Below, piece after piece: positions 1 to 9,275 of a stretch of 39,742 nucleotides of DNA; position 1 is the first letter of the stretch, and each line of letters begins with the position of its first letter. The position numbers and the translations under genes are program-made. Below the pieces are notes generated by a model. That model was not told where the DNA came from, searched no databases, and worked only from the letters and a program-made list of their open reading frames with translations. Source of the stretch: Kordiimonadaceae bacterium (GTDB lineage: Bacteria > Pseudomonadota > Alphaproteobacteria > Sphingomonadales > Emcibacteraceae). Location of the stretch: positions 1 through 39,742 of the forward strand of contig JABJKT010000033.1 in the NCBI GenBank assembly GCA_018660225.1, in the 5' to 3' direction.

Positions 1-60
1 CGTGACTTGTGCGACCGCGTCGCGTTTAAACTCTTCTGTGTATCGTATTCCTGTAGACAT
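1..60 (-). CDS. IS3-family transposase OrfA, N-terminal fragment (continues outside the window)
   Basis: Reverse complement of 1-60 reads ATGTCTACAGGAATACGATACACAGAAGAGTTTAAACGCGACGCG = MSTGIRYTEEFKRDAVAQVT, typical of the N-terminal HTH start of IS3 OrfA proteins. Not in the supplied ORF track because it is short and open-ended. Confidence 0.75.
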   Translation of the reverse strand, partial: MSTGIRYTEEFKRDAVAQVT

Positions 61-125
61 AATACCTTAACTCCTTGCTTCCATTTTATAACAAGTAAAG
101 TGTCTACAAATCTAGGGGCGTATCA
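1..125 (-). mobile_element. Terminal part of an IS3-family-like insertion sequence, truncated by the window edge
   Basis: Minus strand begins TGATACGCCCCTAGATTTGTAGACACTTTA (5'-TG terminus) at base 125 and is followed by an OrfA-like start MSTGIRYTEEFKRDAVAQVT. Homology to the paralogous gene resumes at base 126. Confidence 0.75.
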
Positions 126-398
126 ATGGATTATCCCGAAATATTTAAAGGTGCCATTTTATCCGGCTATAATATATGGAGCAAAAATCCAGAAGCTAAA
201 GTAGAACAAATACTTGATAAACGCTTTGTTTTTGTAACAAGATTTAGAAACACGGGTGGCATTGCAAACTCAGCACTATATTCCTACAATAAATTTAAAG
301 AAGCTGGCGTAAAAAATATAAACCTTGTCCGTATACAGGGTAGATTCCGCTATGACCGCCGTAAATTTTTAAGTTCAATCGAATTTCTTGATCAATAA
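126..398 (+). pseudogene. C-terminal remnant of a secreted alpha/beta-hydrolase-like protein, truncated by the IS (copy 1 of 3)
   Basis: YPEIFKGAI...DKRFVFVTRFRNTGGIAN...YNKFKEAGVKNINLVRI aligns with YPHIFKGIV...ENRYIFIASRELLIRQAARRSARQYRDAGITDIEYLLV of the ORF at 1254-1997. N-terminal half is absent and replaced by the IS end. Confidence 0.75.
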
Positions 399-476
399 CT
401 ATACCATATTGCCTTAAACTATTGAGTATTATAGAATTAATTACAATAACGCATAACTTCATAAAAGGGGACACCT

Positions 477-1240
477 ATGTATTTAAAACTATAACAACAA
501 CTCTTATATTATTTTCAACACTAACTTTAAGCTCACTCTCGCAGGAAATTAGAACAGGAGAGTTTAATATTGTCAGCAGTAGCAGACAAATACTCGGTGA
601 TGACGTGGCTCAATCTTTCGCAAACATCATTAAACCTGATGATGAGTTTACCTAGAATGTGTATATACCTGATAATTTTAATCCTGATGAGCCCTCGGGA
701 ATTGTACTATATTTTACGGATCAGTATCCAAATCAGGCAGAATCGGGCTGGAGGGCGGCAGCAGCTGATAAAAACTTTATCTGGGTTTCCACTAAAAATG
801 CACGTAATTTCATTAGTCGGAAGAAAATATTACTTGGCCTTCTAGCGGCTCCACTTTTGCAATCAAAATATTTAATTGAGGAAAAAAGGATTTACGTTTC
901 TGGAGACTATTCAGGATGTAAATTAGCCAGTCATATAGCTAAAATTTATCCAAATATTTTCTCTGGTGCTATTTATAATAGTTGTGAGGTCGTAACTTGG
1001 AAAAAAGAGCTCCCGCCTTTAATTGATCAGATGCGATTAAATAGATATATATTTGTTGGTAGCAGCAGAAACTACGAAGCCAATAGAGAAATTAATAGAG
1101 CAATAGTGAAATATAAAAAAACTGGAATAGAAAATACCCAATATAAGTTACTCTCTGAACTTTCTGGAGACATTAAGTTAAATAAAAAGCATATCAATGA
1201 CTTTATTGATTACCTAGATGGACTTAAGGATAGTTTATAA
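477..1240 (+). pseudogene. Second copy of the hydrolase-like paralogue, interrupted by an in-frame TAG at 653-655 and a probable 1-nt frameshift after the ATG
   Basis: ORFs 422-655 and 659-1240 are in the same frame. EFT*NVYIPDNFNPDEPSGIVLY aligns to ALKWNIYIPEDYDPSKPPGIVIH of copy 3, so the TAG sits on a Trp codon. ATG at 477 runs into TAA after 5 codons; one extra A in the AAAA run restores MYLKTITTTLILFSTLTLSSLSQEI. Confidence 0.75.
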
Positions 1241-1253
1241 TATACTCAATTTC

Positions 1254-1997
1254 ATGACATACAGAAAAATTATATCAGCGTTTTTATTATTACTGCTTTC
1301 AGTAAATATAAGCCATGCCCAAACCGGCCGCCTTGAAATCACGACGACAAGTTCCGAGATCCTCGGGCCGGAATTGGCGGCGTCCTTTTCAAAAATACTT
1401 GAAGCGGATGAAGCGTTAAAATGGAACATATATATTCCGGAAGATTATGATCCGTCTAAGCCTCCCGGTATTGTCATTCATATGCCACGAAACAATATGC
1501 TTGAAATGCCTATTGGCTGGGCAAGCATGATGGATGAAAGAAACCTGATCTGGATTTCCCTAAACAATACAAAGCACCTCTTGCAGATTAAAGAAATGTT
1601 AATCTCCGTTCTGGCAACGCCTTTTCTTCAAAACCAATATAAAATTGATGCAGATAGAGTTTATATTATTGCATCAGCCGACAGATGTTATCCCGCGAGT
1701 GCAGCAATGCAAATTTATCCACATATTTTTAAAGGTATAGTTTATTCCACATGTGAGCCGATAAACTGGCAGGATAATATCCCCGAAAACCTCGATCAAA
1801 TGAATGAGAACCGCTATATTTTTATAGCGAGCCGTGAACTTCTAATCCGCCAGGCCGCGCGCAGGTCTGCCCGTCAATACCGTGATGCCGGTATCACCGA
1901 CATAGAATATCTTCTTGTAACTTCAATTGGTTACGGCAGAAACTTAAGAAGGCAAAAACTTGGTAAAGTCATAGATATGTTGGACATCCGCGACTGA
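1254..1997 (+). CDS. Secreted alpha/beta-hydrolase-like protein with degenerate nucleophile motif (intact copy 3)
   Basis: Starts MTYRKIISAFLLLLLSVNISHAQ (signal peptide). Contains WNIYIPEDYDPSKPPGIVIH and DRVYIIASADRCYPASAAMQIYPHIFKGIV, resembling PHB-depolymerase/esterase folds but without GxSxG. Confidence 0.7.
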   Translation: MTYRKIISAFLLLLLSVNISHAQTGRLEITTTSSEILGPELAASFSKILEADEALKWNIYIPEDYDPSKPPGIVIHMPRNNMLEMPIGWASMMDERNLIWISLNNTKHLLQIKEMLISVLATPFLQNQYKIDADRVYIIASADRCYPASAAMQIYPHIFKGIVYSTCEPINWQDNIPENLDQMNENRYIFIASRELLIRQAARRSARQYRDAGITDIEYLLVTSIGYGRNLRRQKLGKVIDMLDIRD

Positions 1998-1999
1998 AT

Positions 2000-3589
2000 T
2001 CACTCATACATATAGTCAATAAACTTAGGCTTCTGCCTCGCTTTTGTTGCTTGCTCGAACGCATAAGCCGCTTCAATTAATTCTGCTTCGGTATAGGCAC
2101 GACCGATAAATGAAAGCGATACCGGAAGCACGTTAATAAAGCCCATCGGCACCGTAATCGACGGATAGCCGCTTATGGCAGCATATGATGATGTTCCGCC
2201 ACCGCTTGAACGGTCACCGTTAATGAGATCTTGGCTAACTGCTGGGTTTTTGGACGGCAGAAGGATCATATCCAGATCATGTTCATCCATAAGGGTGTTA
2301 ATAAGCGTCTGCATAGCCGTAATACTGTCTTCAAGGGCTTTTAGATACTCCGGGTCAGTAAGTGGCCCCTTTTCTATCGATGTTAAAAAATTCTCCTGCT
2401 TAAAATAAGGCATTTCCTTATCAGCATTAGCCCGGTTAAAAGCAATAATATCCGCCATAGTTCTGCTTTTTACCGTGTCAGGCGTACCCGCCAGATAAGC
2501 GTTTAGATAATGTTTAAACTCATAACGGAAAACCAATCCGGATGCCTTCCCTATGGCGGCGCGGTCACCGAACTCAAGATTATCAATGATGATCGCACCA
2601 AATGATTTCATAACGTCAACATTTTCATCAAATATGGGCGCCAAGCCATCACGTAAATTAAATGGACTGCGAATAACGCCTATGCGCTTACCGGCAAGGC
2701 CATCTGCTTTCAAATGATCCGCGTAATTAATCTTATCCGCCGGTTGCTCAAGACTTCTTGGGTCTTCCGGATTACTGCTAACCATCGCTGTAAGCAAATA
2801 AGCCCCATCAGCAACCGTTCTGGTCATTGGTCCTGCTGTATCATGGCTCTCAGCTATCGGGACAATACCTGTCCGGCTTACCAGGCCAACCGTTGGCTTA
2901 ATACCAACCACACCATTTGAAGCGGCCGGGGAAACCACAGAACCATTAGTTTCCGTGCCAATAGCCACTGCCGTCATGTTGGCAGCAGCAGCCACACCAG
3001 AGCCTGAGCTTGATCCGCTGGTATTAGCAGTAAGCAGATAAGGATGTCTGGTCTGCCCGCCCATCCCGCTCCAACCGCTTGAACTATGTGTTGACCTGAA
3101 ATTTGCCCATTCGCTTAAATTGGCTTTAGCGATTATTATGGCACCGGCTTCACGCAAGCTCGCGGCAAGGGGCGAATCCTTTGTGGCATAGTTATCAATA
3201 AGCGCAATAGATCCAGCCGTAGTCGGCATGGGATCACTCGTATTAATATTATCCTTAAGCAGCACAGGAATGCCGTGCATGGGGCTTCTTGGGCCGCTAG
3301 TCGCACGTTCAGCATCAAGGGCCGCCGCAATAGTTAAAGCATCTGGATTAACAGCAATGATAGCACTTAAATGGGGACCAACTTTATTAAGGGCCTCAAT
3401 GCGTGAAATATAAAGTTCAACAACCTGTACCGCCGTATATTTACCACTGTCGTATGCTTCATTCAGCTCACTAATAGTAATTTCGTCGAGCTCGAACTCA
3501 TGAATTGATGGCTCGGCCATTGGCGCTTCTTGCTCGGCACATGAAATAAGCAGCATGGCTACTAATAAACTTGCAAATATTCTAATCAT
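2000..3589 (-). CDS. Amidase-signature family protein, predicted lipoprotein
   Basis: ORF 2000-3625 with better start [20 protein letters not shown] (lipobox LISC). Amidase signature [18 protein letters not shown] and [31 protein letters not shown]. Confidence 0.9.
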   Translation of the reverse strand: MIRIFASLLVAMLLISCAEQEAPMAEPSIHEFELDEITISELNEAYDSGKYTAVQVVELYISRIEALNKVGPHLSAIIAVNPDALTIAAALDAERATSGPRSPMHGIPVLLKDNINTSDPMPTTAGSIALIDNYATKDSPLAASLREAGAIIIAKANLSEWANFRSTHSSSGWSGMGGQTRHPYLLTANTSGSSSGSGVAAAANMTAVAIGTETNGSVVSPAASNGVVGIKPTVGLVSRTGIVPIAESHDTAGPMTRTVADGAYLLTAMVSSNPEDPRSLEQPADKINYADHLKADGLAGKRIGVIRSPFNLRDGLAPIFDENVDVMKSFGAIIIDNLEFGDRAAIGKASGLVFRYEFKHYLNAYLAGTPDTVKSRTMADIIAFNRANADKEMPYFKQENFLTSIEKGPLTDPEYLKALEDSITAMQTLINTLMDEHDLDMILLPSKNPAVSQDLINGDRSSGGGTSSYAAISGYPSITVPMGFINVLPVSLSFIGRAYTEAELIEAAYAFEQATKARQKPKFIDYMYE

Positions 3590-4661
3590 AAGTCTTTCCC
3601 TTAAAAAAGTTTTTAATTCCCTCACCGTAAGGTGCCGTTATAATTTCTGTTTCTGTTATTAATCCTGTCACCAGCTCATTGGGCGTCACGTCAAATGCCG
3701 GGCTTCTTGTCTGGACGCCTTCAGGGGCAATTCTCTGGCCCATAATGGTGGTTATTTCATCGGCACTTCTTTCCTCAATAGGAATATCATCGCCGCATTT
3801 CGTATTAAGATCAATGGTTGATGATGGACAGGCCACATAAAAGGGTATCCCGTAATGCTTGGCAAGGATGGCCACACCAAGCGTGCCGATTTTATTGGCC
3901 ACATCGCCGTTGGCCGCGACCCGGTCCGTACCGACAATTACCATATCAATATGACCCGTTGCCATCATATGGGCCGACATATTATCAGTAAGCAGTGTTA
4001 CATCAATGCCAGCCTTACCAAGTTCCCAACTGGTCAAGCGTGCCCCTTGAAGCAGCGGTCTTGTTTCATTGGAAAACACTTTGAATTTAATGCCATTTTT
4101 ATGGGCTAGATACATCGGCGCCGTAGCGGTGCCGAGCACCGATGTTGCAAGTGATCCCGCATTACAGTGGGTCATAATGCCCATGCCGTCTTTAATAAGC
4201 GGTGCGCCCATTTCGCCCATACCGTAACTAAGGGCGCAGTCTTCTTTATGGATTTTTTCGGCCTCTGCTACCAAAATGTCATAAAGCTCAGCCGACGACG
4301 TTGCTTTTGCACCTTGCATATGTTTCACCATACGGTTCATGGCCCAACTTAAATTAACCGCCGTTGGCCTAGAACTATTAAGATAATCCGCGGTCTCTAC
4401 GGTGAGCGCCTTAAATTCATCCAAATTCAAATCCCGTTTATCTTTAACCGAGATACAAAGTCCGAATGCCGCAGCAACGCCTATCGCCGGTGCACCACGC
4501 ACTTTAAGTACTTTAATCGACTGCCAAATGTCTTTTGCGCACTGCTGCTTTTGCATAACTACTTGATGCGGTAGCACTGTCTGGTCCAGTAGAAAAAGCT
4601 CGCCATTTGTCCATTCAATGGCGCTTGGCATTGAAGACGTTTCTATATTATTATCTGGCAA
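3582..4661 (-). CDS. mtnA: S-methyl-5-thioribose-1-phosphate isomerase
   Basis: 359 aa; VRGAPAIGVAAAFGLCI, THCNAGSLATSVLGTATAPMYLAHKNG, NETRPLLQGARLTSWEL, VGTDRVAANGDVANKIGTLGVA are MtnA/eIF2B-like hallmarks. Confidence 0.95.
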   Translation of the reverse strand: MPDNNIETSSMPSAIEWTNGELFLLDQTVLPHQVVMQKQQCAKDIWQSIKVLKVRGAPAIGVAAAFGLCISVKDKRDLNLDEFKALTVETADYLNSSRPTAVNLSWAMNRMVKHMQGAKATSSAELYDILVAEAEKIHKEDCALSYGMGEMGAPLIKDGMGIMTHCNAGSLATSVLGTATAPMYLAHKNGIKFKVFSNETRPLLQGARLTSWELGKAGIDVTLLTDNMSAHMMATGHIDMVIVGTDRVAANGDVANKIGTLGVAILAKHYGIPFYVACPSSTIDLNTKCGDDIPIEERSADEITTIMGQRIAPEGVQTRSPAFDVTPNELVTGLITETEIITAPYGEGIKNFFKGKTYD

Positions 4662-4764
4662 AGTAATTATTCCTTAATGAAGGTCTGTTTATTTCTTTTC
4701 TTAATCTAATATGTTCTTTACTATGAACGCAAACATAATGCTTAAAAAGCGGGGCAAAAAACGA

Positions 4765-6651
4765 ATGTGCGGTATTGCAGGGATTATAAATTTTTCAGGA
4801 GTAACACCTGACAAATCTCTCTTAACAAAAATGACCAATATTATTGAACACCGCGGGCCGGACGGCGCAGGTGATTATTTCTCTGGTGGCGTTGCTTTTG
4901 GCCACCGCAGACTTTCGATAATTGATATCGCAGGTGGTCATCAGCCCATGACGACTAGCGACGAACGGGTGAGTATTTCATATAACGGCGAAATATATAA
5001 TTTCCCTGAGCTGCGTGAAGAATTAAAATCACTGGGTTATATTTTTAATACCAGTAGCGATACCGAAGTGATCCTGCAGGCTTACCACGCCTGGGGACCA
5101 AAAAGTGTCGAACGTATACGGGGAATGTTCGCGTATGCCATCCATGACAAAGCCAACAATGAAATTTTCATCGCCCGGGACCGGCTCGGCATTAAGCCGC
5201 TTTTTTATGCCATGCTGGCGGATAATAATTTTGTTTTCGGCTCTGAACTTAAATCATTAGCGCTTCACCCGAATTTCAATAAATCATTACGAACTGAAAG
5301 CATCGAAGAATATTTTGCTCTTGGTTATGTGCCGGAGCCACATACCATTTATAAAAATGTCATGAAGCTGGAACCGGGTCACACACTGCTTATTAATTTA
5401 AACTCCGGTAAAATTGAAAATAACCAATATTGGGATATAGACTTTAACGAAAATTACGTCGGGTCATTTGATGATGCATCGCATGAACTTGATAAACGTG
5501 TCGAAGAAGCGGTTAAAATCCGCATGCGTGCTGATGTACCGCTTGGCGCGTTTCTGTCTGGCGGTGTAGATTCCAGTGCGGTTGTCGCAAACATGGCCCG
5601 TAACAATGAAGATCCTGTCAACACCTGCTCCATTGGCTTTGCTGATCCGAAATTCGATGAGGCAGACTACGCCCAGCAAATCGCGGAACAATATAAAACA
5701 AACCACCAATCAAAAGTCATCGACCCTAACGATTATTCCTTAGTTGACAGCTTGATGGATTATTATGATGAACCTTACGCCGACAGTTCAGCCCTCCCTA
5801 CGTTCAGGGTATGTGAACTCGCACGTAAAAAAGTGACGGTGGCTCTTTCCGGTGATGGCGGTGATGAACATCTTGGCGGATACCGCAGATATAAACTTCA
5901 CATGTTTGAAGAAAAAATGCGCGGAATGTTTCCTGACGCTATCAGAAACCCACTGTTTGGCTTTTTAGGCAATGTTTATCCCAAGGCCGACTGGGCCCCA
6001 CGCGTATTCAGAGCCAAAACTACATTTCAAGGCCTGGCGCGCTCGAGCGTAGAAAGCTATTTCCACGGCGTATCCATATTCAAACCTGAAATGCGATCAC
6101 TCCTGTTCAGTCAGTCAATGAAGAGCGAATTACAGGACTATAATACCCTTGAGGTTTTTAAGAAACACGCTGAGAATGCAGGCACTGACGATCCGTTATC
6201 TCTGATCCAATATCTGGATATAAAAACATACCTTCCAGGCGACATTCTAACCAAAGTTGACCGCGCATCAATGGCACATTCACTTGAAGTGCGCGTTCCG
6301 TTGCTTGATCATGAACTGGTCGGCTGGATCGCTACCTTACCACCAAGCTATAAACTCAAAGGCAGCGAAGGCAAATACATCTTCAAAAAATCACTGGAAG
6401 GTCAGCTGCCCCATGATATTTTATACAGACCTAAAATGGGCTTCGGCGTTCCCCTTGCAAGCTGGTTTCGAAACGAACTTAAGGATAAGATAAAAGACAG
6501 CGTTTTAAGTGAACAGATGTTGGATAGTGGATATTTTGATCCTGCCTATCTGGAAAGACTTATAAAAGATCATCAATCCGGACTACGTGATTATAGCGCC
6601 TCGCTGTGGACATTGATGATGTTTCGCCAATTTTTATCGCGGCACTCCTAG
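4765..6651 (+). CDS. asnB: Asparagine synthase (glutamine-hydrolysing)-type amidotransferase, resembling the XrtA/PEP-CTERM-associated subgroup
   Basis: Start at MCGIAGIINFSG (Cys2 nucleophile) within ORF 4711-6651. EHRGPDGAG, GHRRLSIIDIAGGHQPM, ARDRLGIKPLFYA, GAFLSGGVDSSAV, VALSGDGGDEHLGGYRRY. Confidence 0.92.
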   Translation: MCGIAGIINFSGVTPDKSLLTKMTNIIEHRGPDGAGDYFSGGVAFGHRRLSIIDIAGGHQPMTTSDERVSISYNGEIYNFPELREELKSLGYIFNTSSDTEVILQAYHAWGPKSVERIRGMFAYAIHDKANNEIFIARDRLGIKPLFYAMLADNNFVFGSELKSLALHPNFNKSLRTESIEEYFALGYVPEPHTIYKNVMKLEPGHTLLINLNSGKIENNQYWDIDFNENYVGSFDDASHELDKRVEEAVKIRMRADVPLGAFLSGGVDSSAVVANMARNNEDPVNTCSIGFADPKFDEADYAQQIAEQYKTNHQSKVIDPNDYSLVDSLMDYYDEPYADSSALPTFRVCELARKKVTVALSGDGGDEHLGGYRRYKLHMFEEKMRGMFPDAIRNPLFGFLGNVYPKADWAPRVFRAKTTFQGLARSSVESYFHGVSIFKPEMRSLLFSQSMKSELQDYNTLEVFKKHAENAGTDDPLSLIQYLDIKTYLPGDILTKVDRASMAHSLEVRVPLLDHELVGWIATLPPSYKLKGSEGKYIFKKSLEGQLPHDILYRPKMGFGVPLASWFRNELKDKIKDSVLSEQMLDSGYFDPAYLERLIKDHQSGLRDYSASLWTLMMFRQFLSRHS

Positions 6652-6653
6652 TC

Positions 6654-7805
6654 ATGGATATTTTGACCCTGACAACCCTTTACCCAAATGCACTGCAGCC
6701 GCGCCACGGAATATTTGTTAAAAACCGCCTTCAGGCGATGGACAAACTTGATAATTTCAGCCGTAAAGTCATTGCCCCTGTACCGCAGTGTAAATGGATC
6801 AGAAAACTTACGGATAGATACAAGCTATACGAAGATATGCCTGAGCATGAAAATCAAGACGGCATTGATATTTATCATCCAAAATACTTCACTTTGCCGT
6901 CTATGGGACTTTTTGATAACGCTTCTTCAATGGCCAAAGCCGCTGAAGATATCATTGAAGACTTATACCCAGGCAGTGATACATTTGACGTCGTGGACGG
7001 TCAGTATCTTTATCCTGATGGTGTTGCGGCATATAAAGTTGCAAGCAATCACAACAAACCTCTAATCCTTACCGCAAGAGGCAGCGATGTTAACCACTGG
7101 ATGGAAAATAAAAAAGCCCGTGATCAGATTTTAGAGGCCATAGACTATTCATCAAAGGTTATCTGCGTTAGTGATGCGCTCAAACAAGCTTTGCTCACTT
7201 ACGGCGTGCCTGAGAGCAAGCTTACCGTCATTATAAATGGCATTGATCCAGAAAATTTTAACGCGGATATAAAACCCAATCCCTTAAGAGAAAAATATTA
7301 TTTAAGTGTCGGAAACCTTATTGGACTTAAAGGACATCATATCACATTAAATGCCTTTGCCGAGCTTAGCAAAAAAAGACTTATTATAGTTGGTGACGGT
7401 GAGCAAAGACGCGCTTTGAAAAAGCAGGCTAAAGAACTGGGCATTCAGAAACGTGTGCAGTTCATTAAACATCTGGACCAGAAAAAACTAGCGGAGTTTT
7501 ATGCTGGGGCCACAGCAACCATCCTTATGTCTTCTATGGAAGGAATGCCTAATGTGGTGCTCGAAAGTCTTGCCACTGGCACACCGGTAATCGCCTGTGA
7601 TGTTGGTGGTGTATCAGAAGTTTTAAATGAGGATAACGGCATATTACTTCAAGGCCGTGATGAATATAGCCTTATAAACGCAATTGATAAGATTAAAAGC
7701 CTAAATCAGTCACGTGAACAAATTTCAGACAGTGTTAAACAGTATAGATGGACTGACGTTGCAACGCGTCAGTTAGACATTTACAAGCAAGATATCAATT
7801 CATAA
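6654..7805 (+). CDS. GT4-family glycosyltransferase
   Basis: Start MDILTLTTLYPNALQPRHGIFVKNRLQ. GRGSDVN-like ARGSDVNHW, KVICVSDALKQALL, SVGNLIGLKGHH, SSMEGMPNVVLESLATGTPVIACDVGGVSEVL. Begins 3 nt after the asnB stop. Confidence 0.9.
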   Translation: MDILTLTTLYPNALQPRHGIFVKNRLQAMDKLDNFSRKVIAPVPQCKWIRKLTDRYKLYEDMPEHENQDGIDIYHPKYFTLPSMGLFDNASSMAKAAEDIIEDLYPGSDTFDVVDGQYLYPDGVAAYKVASNHNKPLILTARGSDVNHWMENKKARDQILEAIDYSSKVICVSDALKQALLTYGVPESKLTVIINGIDPENFNADIKPNPLREKYYLSVGNLIGLKGHHITLNAFAELSKKRLIIVGDGEQRRALKKQAKELGIQKRVQFIKHLDQKKLAEFYAGATATILMSSMEGMPNVVLESLATGTPVIACDVGGVSEVLNEDNGILLQGRDEYSLINAIDKIKSLNQSREQISDSVKQYRWTDVATRQLDIYKQDINS

Positions 7806-7821
7806 TAATTGAAAAATAAAA

Positions 7822-7898
7822 TGGTCGGGGAGACAGGATTTGAACCTGCGACCCCCTGTACCCAAAACAGGTGCGCTACCAGGCTGCGCCACTCCCCG
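7822..7898 (-). tRNA. tRNA-Pro (anticodon TGG)
   Basis: Reverse complement CGGGGAGTGGCGCAGCCTGGTAGCGCACCTGTTTTGGGTACAGGGGGTCGCAGGTTCAAATCCTGTCTCCCCGACCA folds as a cloverleaf: acceptor CGGGGAG/CTCCCCG, anticodon loop TTTGGGT, T arm GGTTCAAAT, encoded CCA. Confidence 0.97.
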
Positions 7899-7987
7899 AC
7901 CGAAGAGAACAATTTGCAAAAACAAATTGTGGTTGGGTTAATACGCGATGGGGCGCATAGGCGCAAGCGTTATTTTCGGAAACTTTG

Positions 7988-8572
7988 TTATTTTGATAAA
8001 TTTTCAAAAGTAGAATGAATTATCACGTCACCTTCGGCAATTCCCAAGCTTTTTGCAATGCCGCCTTTTAGCTCAAGAACCGCCTTTGCTTCACTGCCGG
8101 AACGTATTAATGAAAGCGACCTTGGCTGCCTGGAATGGGCAATTCTCATAATTTTTCCATCGTCACCTATAAAAAGAATATCCAGTGAAATGAAGGTATT
8201 TTTCATCCACATACTAAGCCTTCTTTTTTCATCATATACAAATAACATACCGCTCATATCGTCCATGTTATTTCTGAACATCATTCCATATTGCCGGTGA
8301 CTATCATCAAGCGCCAGTTCAATTTGAAAATCATAAACAGTATTTTCGGTTTTGATGGAAAGTTCGCCCGTGGGGAAATTAGTCTGCGCCATCACAGTAG
8401 AGGACACAGCAAGAGTGATTATTAATGGTAAAATAGCGTATAGAAAAAAAACTCTTATTTTTTCTAATTCTCCATTGCTATAATAATTATTTACTTGCAA
8501 CCCAAAGACCATTTCACATCCTTTCACACGACAAATTATCTGTCGTTTGCATGCATATTGACAGGAAACCAA
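7988..8572 (-). CDS. DUF192 domain protein, exported or membrane-anchored (start codon uncertain)
   Basis: IELALDDSHRQYGMMFRNNMDDMSGMLFVYDEKRRLSMWMKNTFISLDILFIGDDGKI...AVLELKGGIAKSLGIAEGD matches the DUF192 pattern. Hydrophobic segment ends at VMAQ. Confidence 0.88.
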   Translation of the reverse strand: MVSCQYACKRQIICRVKGCEMVFGLQVNNYYSNGELEKIRVFFLYAILPLIITLAVSSTVMAQTNFPTGELSIKTENTVYDFQIELALDDSHRQYGMMFRNNMDDMSGMLFVYDEKRRLSMWMKNTFISLDILFIGDDGKIMRIAHSRQPRSLSLIRSGSEAKAVLELKGGIAKSLGIAEGDVIIHSTFENLSK

Positions 8573-8636
8573 GGCAATTTAAAGGCGTTTCTTTGATTTT
8601 AATTGGAATAAAAATATAGGAAAAATCTAACTGGCG

Positions 8637-9275
8637 TTAATCATCAGCTTTAATAGCATTTACCATTAAACCACGCTCACCATCTTCAATTACGACAGAT
8701 AAAACCTGGCCTGGAATTAACTGTTCGATACTATAATGTCGCAGCACTTCCATATGAACAAATATATCCTGTCCCCCGTCACCACGGTTTACAAATCCGT
8801 ATCCACGAACTTTGTTGAACCATTTAACGGTAACCTCAACATAATCATCATCAGAATAATCTTTATTCTCGATGATGAAACTTTGCTCACTTTCAGCCTT
8901 TTCGACTGCAGTGGTCATATCAAAGTTTAAAATCTTTACCGCCTGACGCCCCTTTGGACGATTAGCTGAAAGACACGTGACCTTAGTTCCTTCTGGTAAG
9001 GAACCACGTTCATGTTCTTTTAAAATTGAAAAATGGACCAGAATATCGCCTTTTCTGCGATTTTCTTCGTCGTCAGCTTCGATGAAACCATAACCTTTGA
9101 TATCATCAAACCACTTGATAGAACCTGAAATTTCATCAAAATGCTCAGATGCTAAAGCGGCATCCTGTTCACTTGATGTTGATGTTGACCCTGTTTTTAA
9201 TTCATTATCATTGTCAGTAGTCAAACTTTTTATTGCGCTGCTACTCATTGTCTTGAACTTCCTATTTTTTAACAA
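8637..9275 (-). CDS. Cold-shock protein with two CSD domains
   Basis: Two CSDs: GSIKWFDDIKGYGFIEADDE..GDILVHFSIL and VTVKWFNKVRGYGFVNRGDGGQDIFVHMEVL. Alternative start MSSSAIKSL at 9248. Confidence 0.93.
   Translation of the reverse strand: MLKNRKFKTMSSSAIKSLTTDNDNELKTGSTSTSSEQDAALASEHFDEISGSIKWFDDIKGYGFIEADDEENRRKGDILVHFSILKEHERGSLPEGTKVTCLSANRPKGRQAVKILNFDMTTAVEKAESEQSFIIENKDYSDDDYVEVTVKWFNKVRGYGFVNRGDGGQDIFVHMEVLRHYSIEQLIPGQVLSVVIEDGERGLMVNAIKADD

Noticed and set aside
126-398. 90-aa ORF as an independent small protein
   Set aside because: Aligns with the C-terminal end of the neighbouring paralogue and starts exactly at the IS boundary, so it is better called a fragment.
570-845. 91-aa ORF MSAVADKYSVMTWLNLSQ...
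   Set aside because: Alternative frame of the hydrolase-like pseudogene; the homologous frame is the one spanning 422-655 and 659-1240.
7909-7932. Short inverted repeat ACAATTTG...CAAATTGT next to the tRNA
   Set aside because: Only 8 bp, AT-rich and no T run; plausible by chance in this composition.
7781-8018. ORFs MRLCAPSR...[12 protein letters not shown] (minus) and [33 protein letters not shown] (plus)
   Set aside because: These are translations of the tRNA-Pro gene, a familiar spurious annotation class ([11 protein letters not shown] / VAGSNPVSP).
8528-8546. 6-bp inverted repeat ACGACA/TGTCGT at the DUF192 gene start
   Set aside because: Too short to separate from chance without comparative data.
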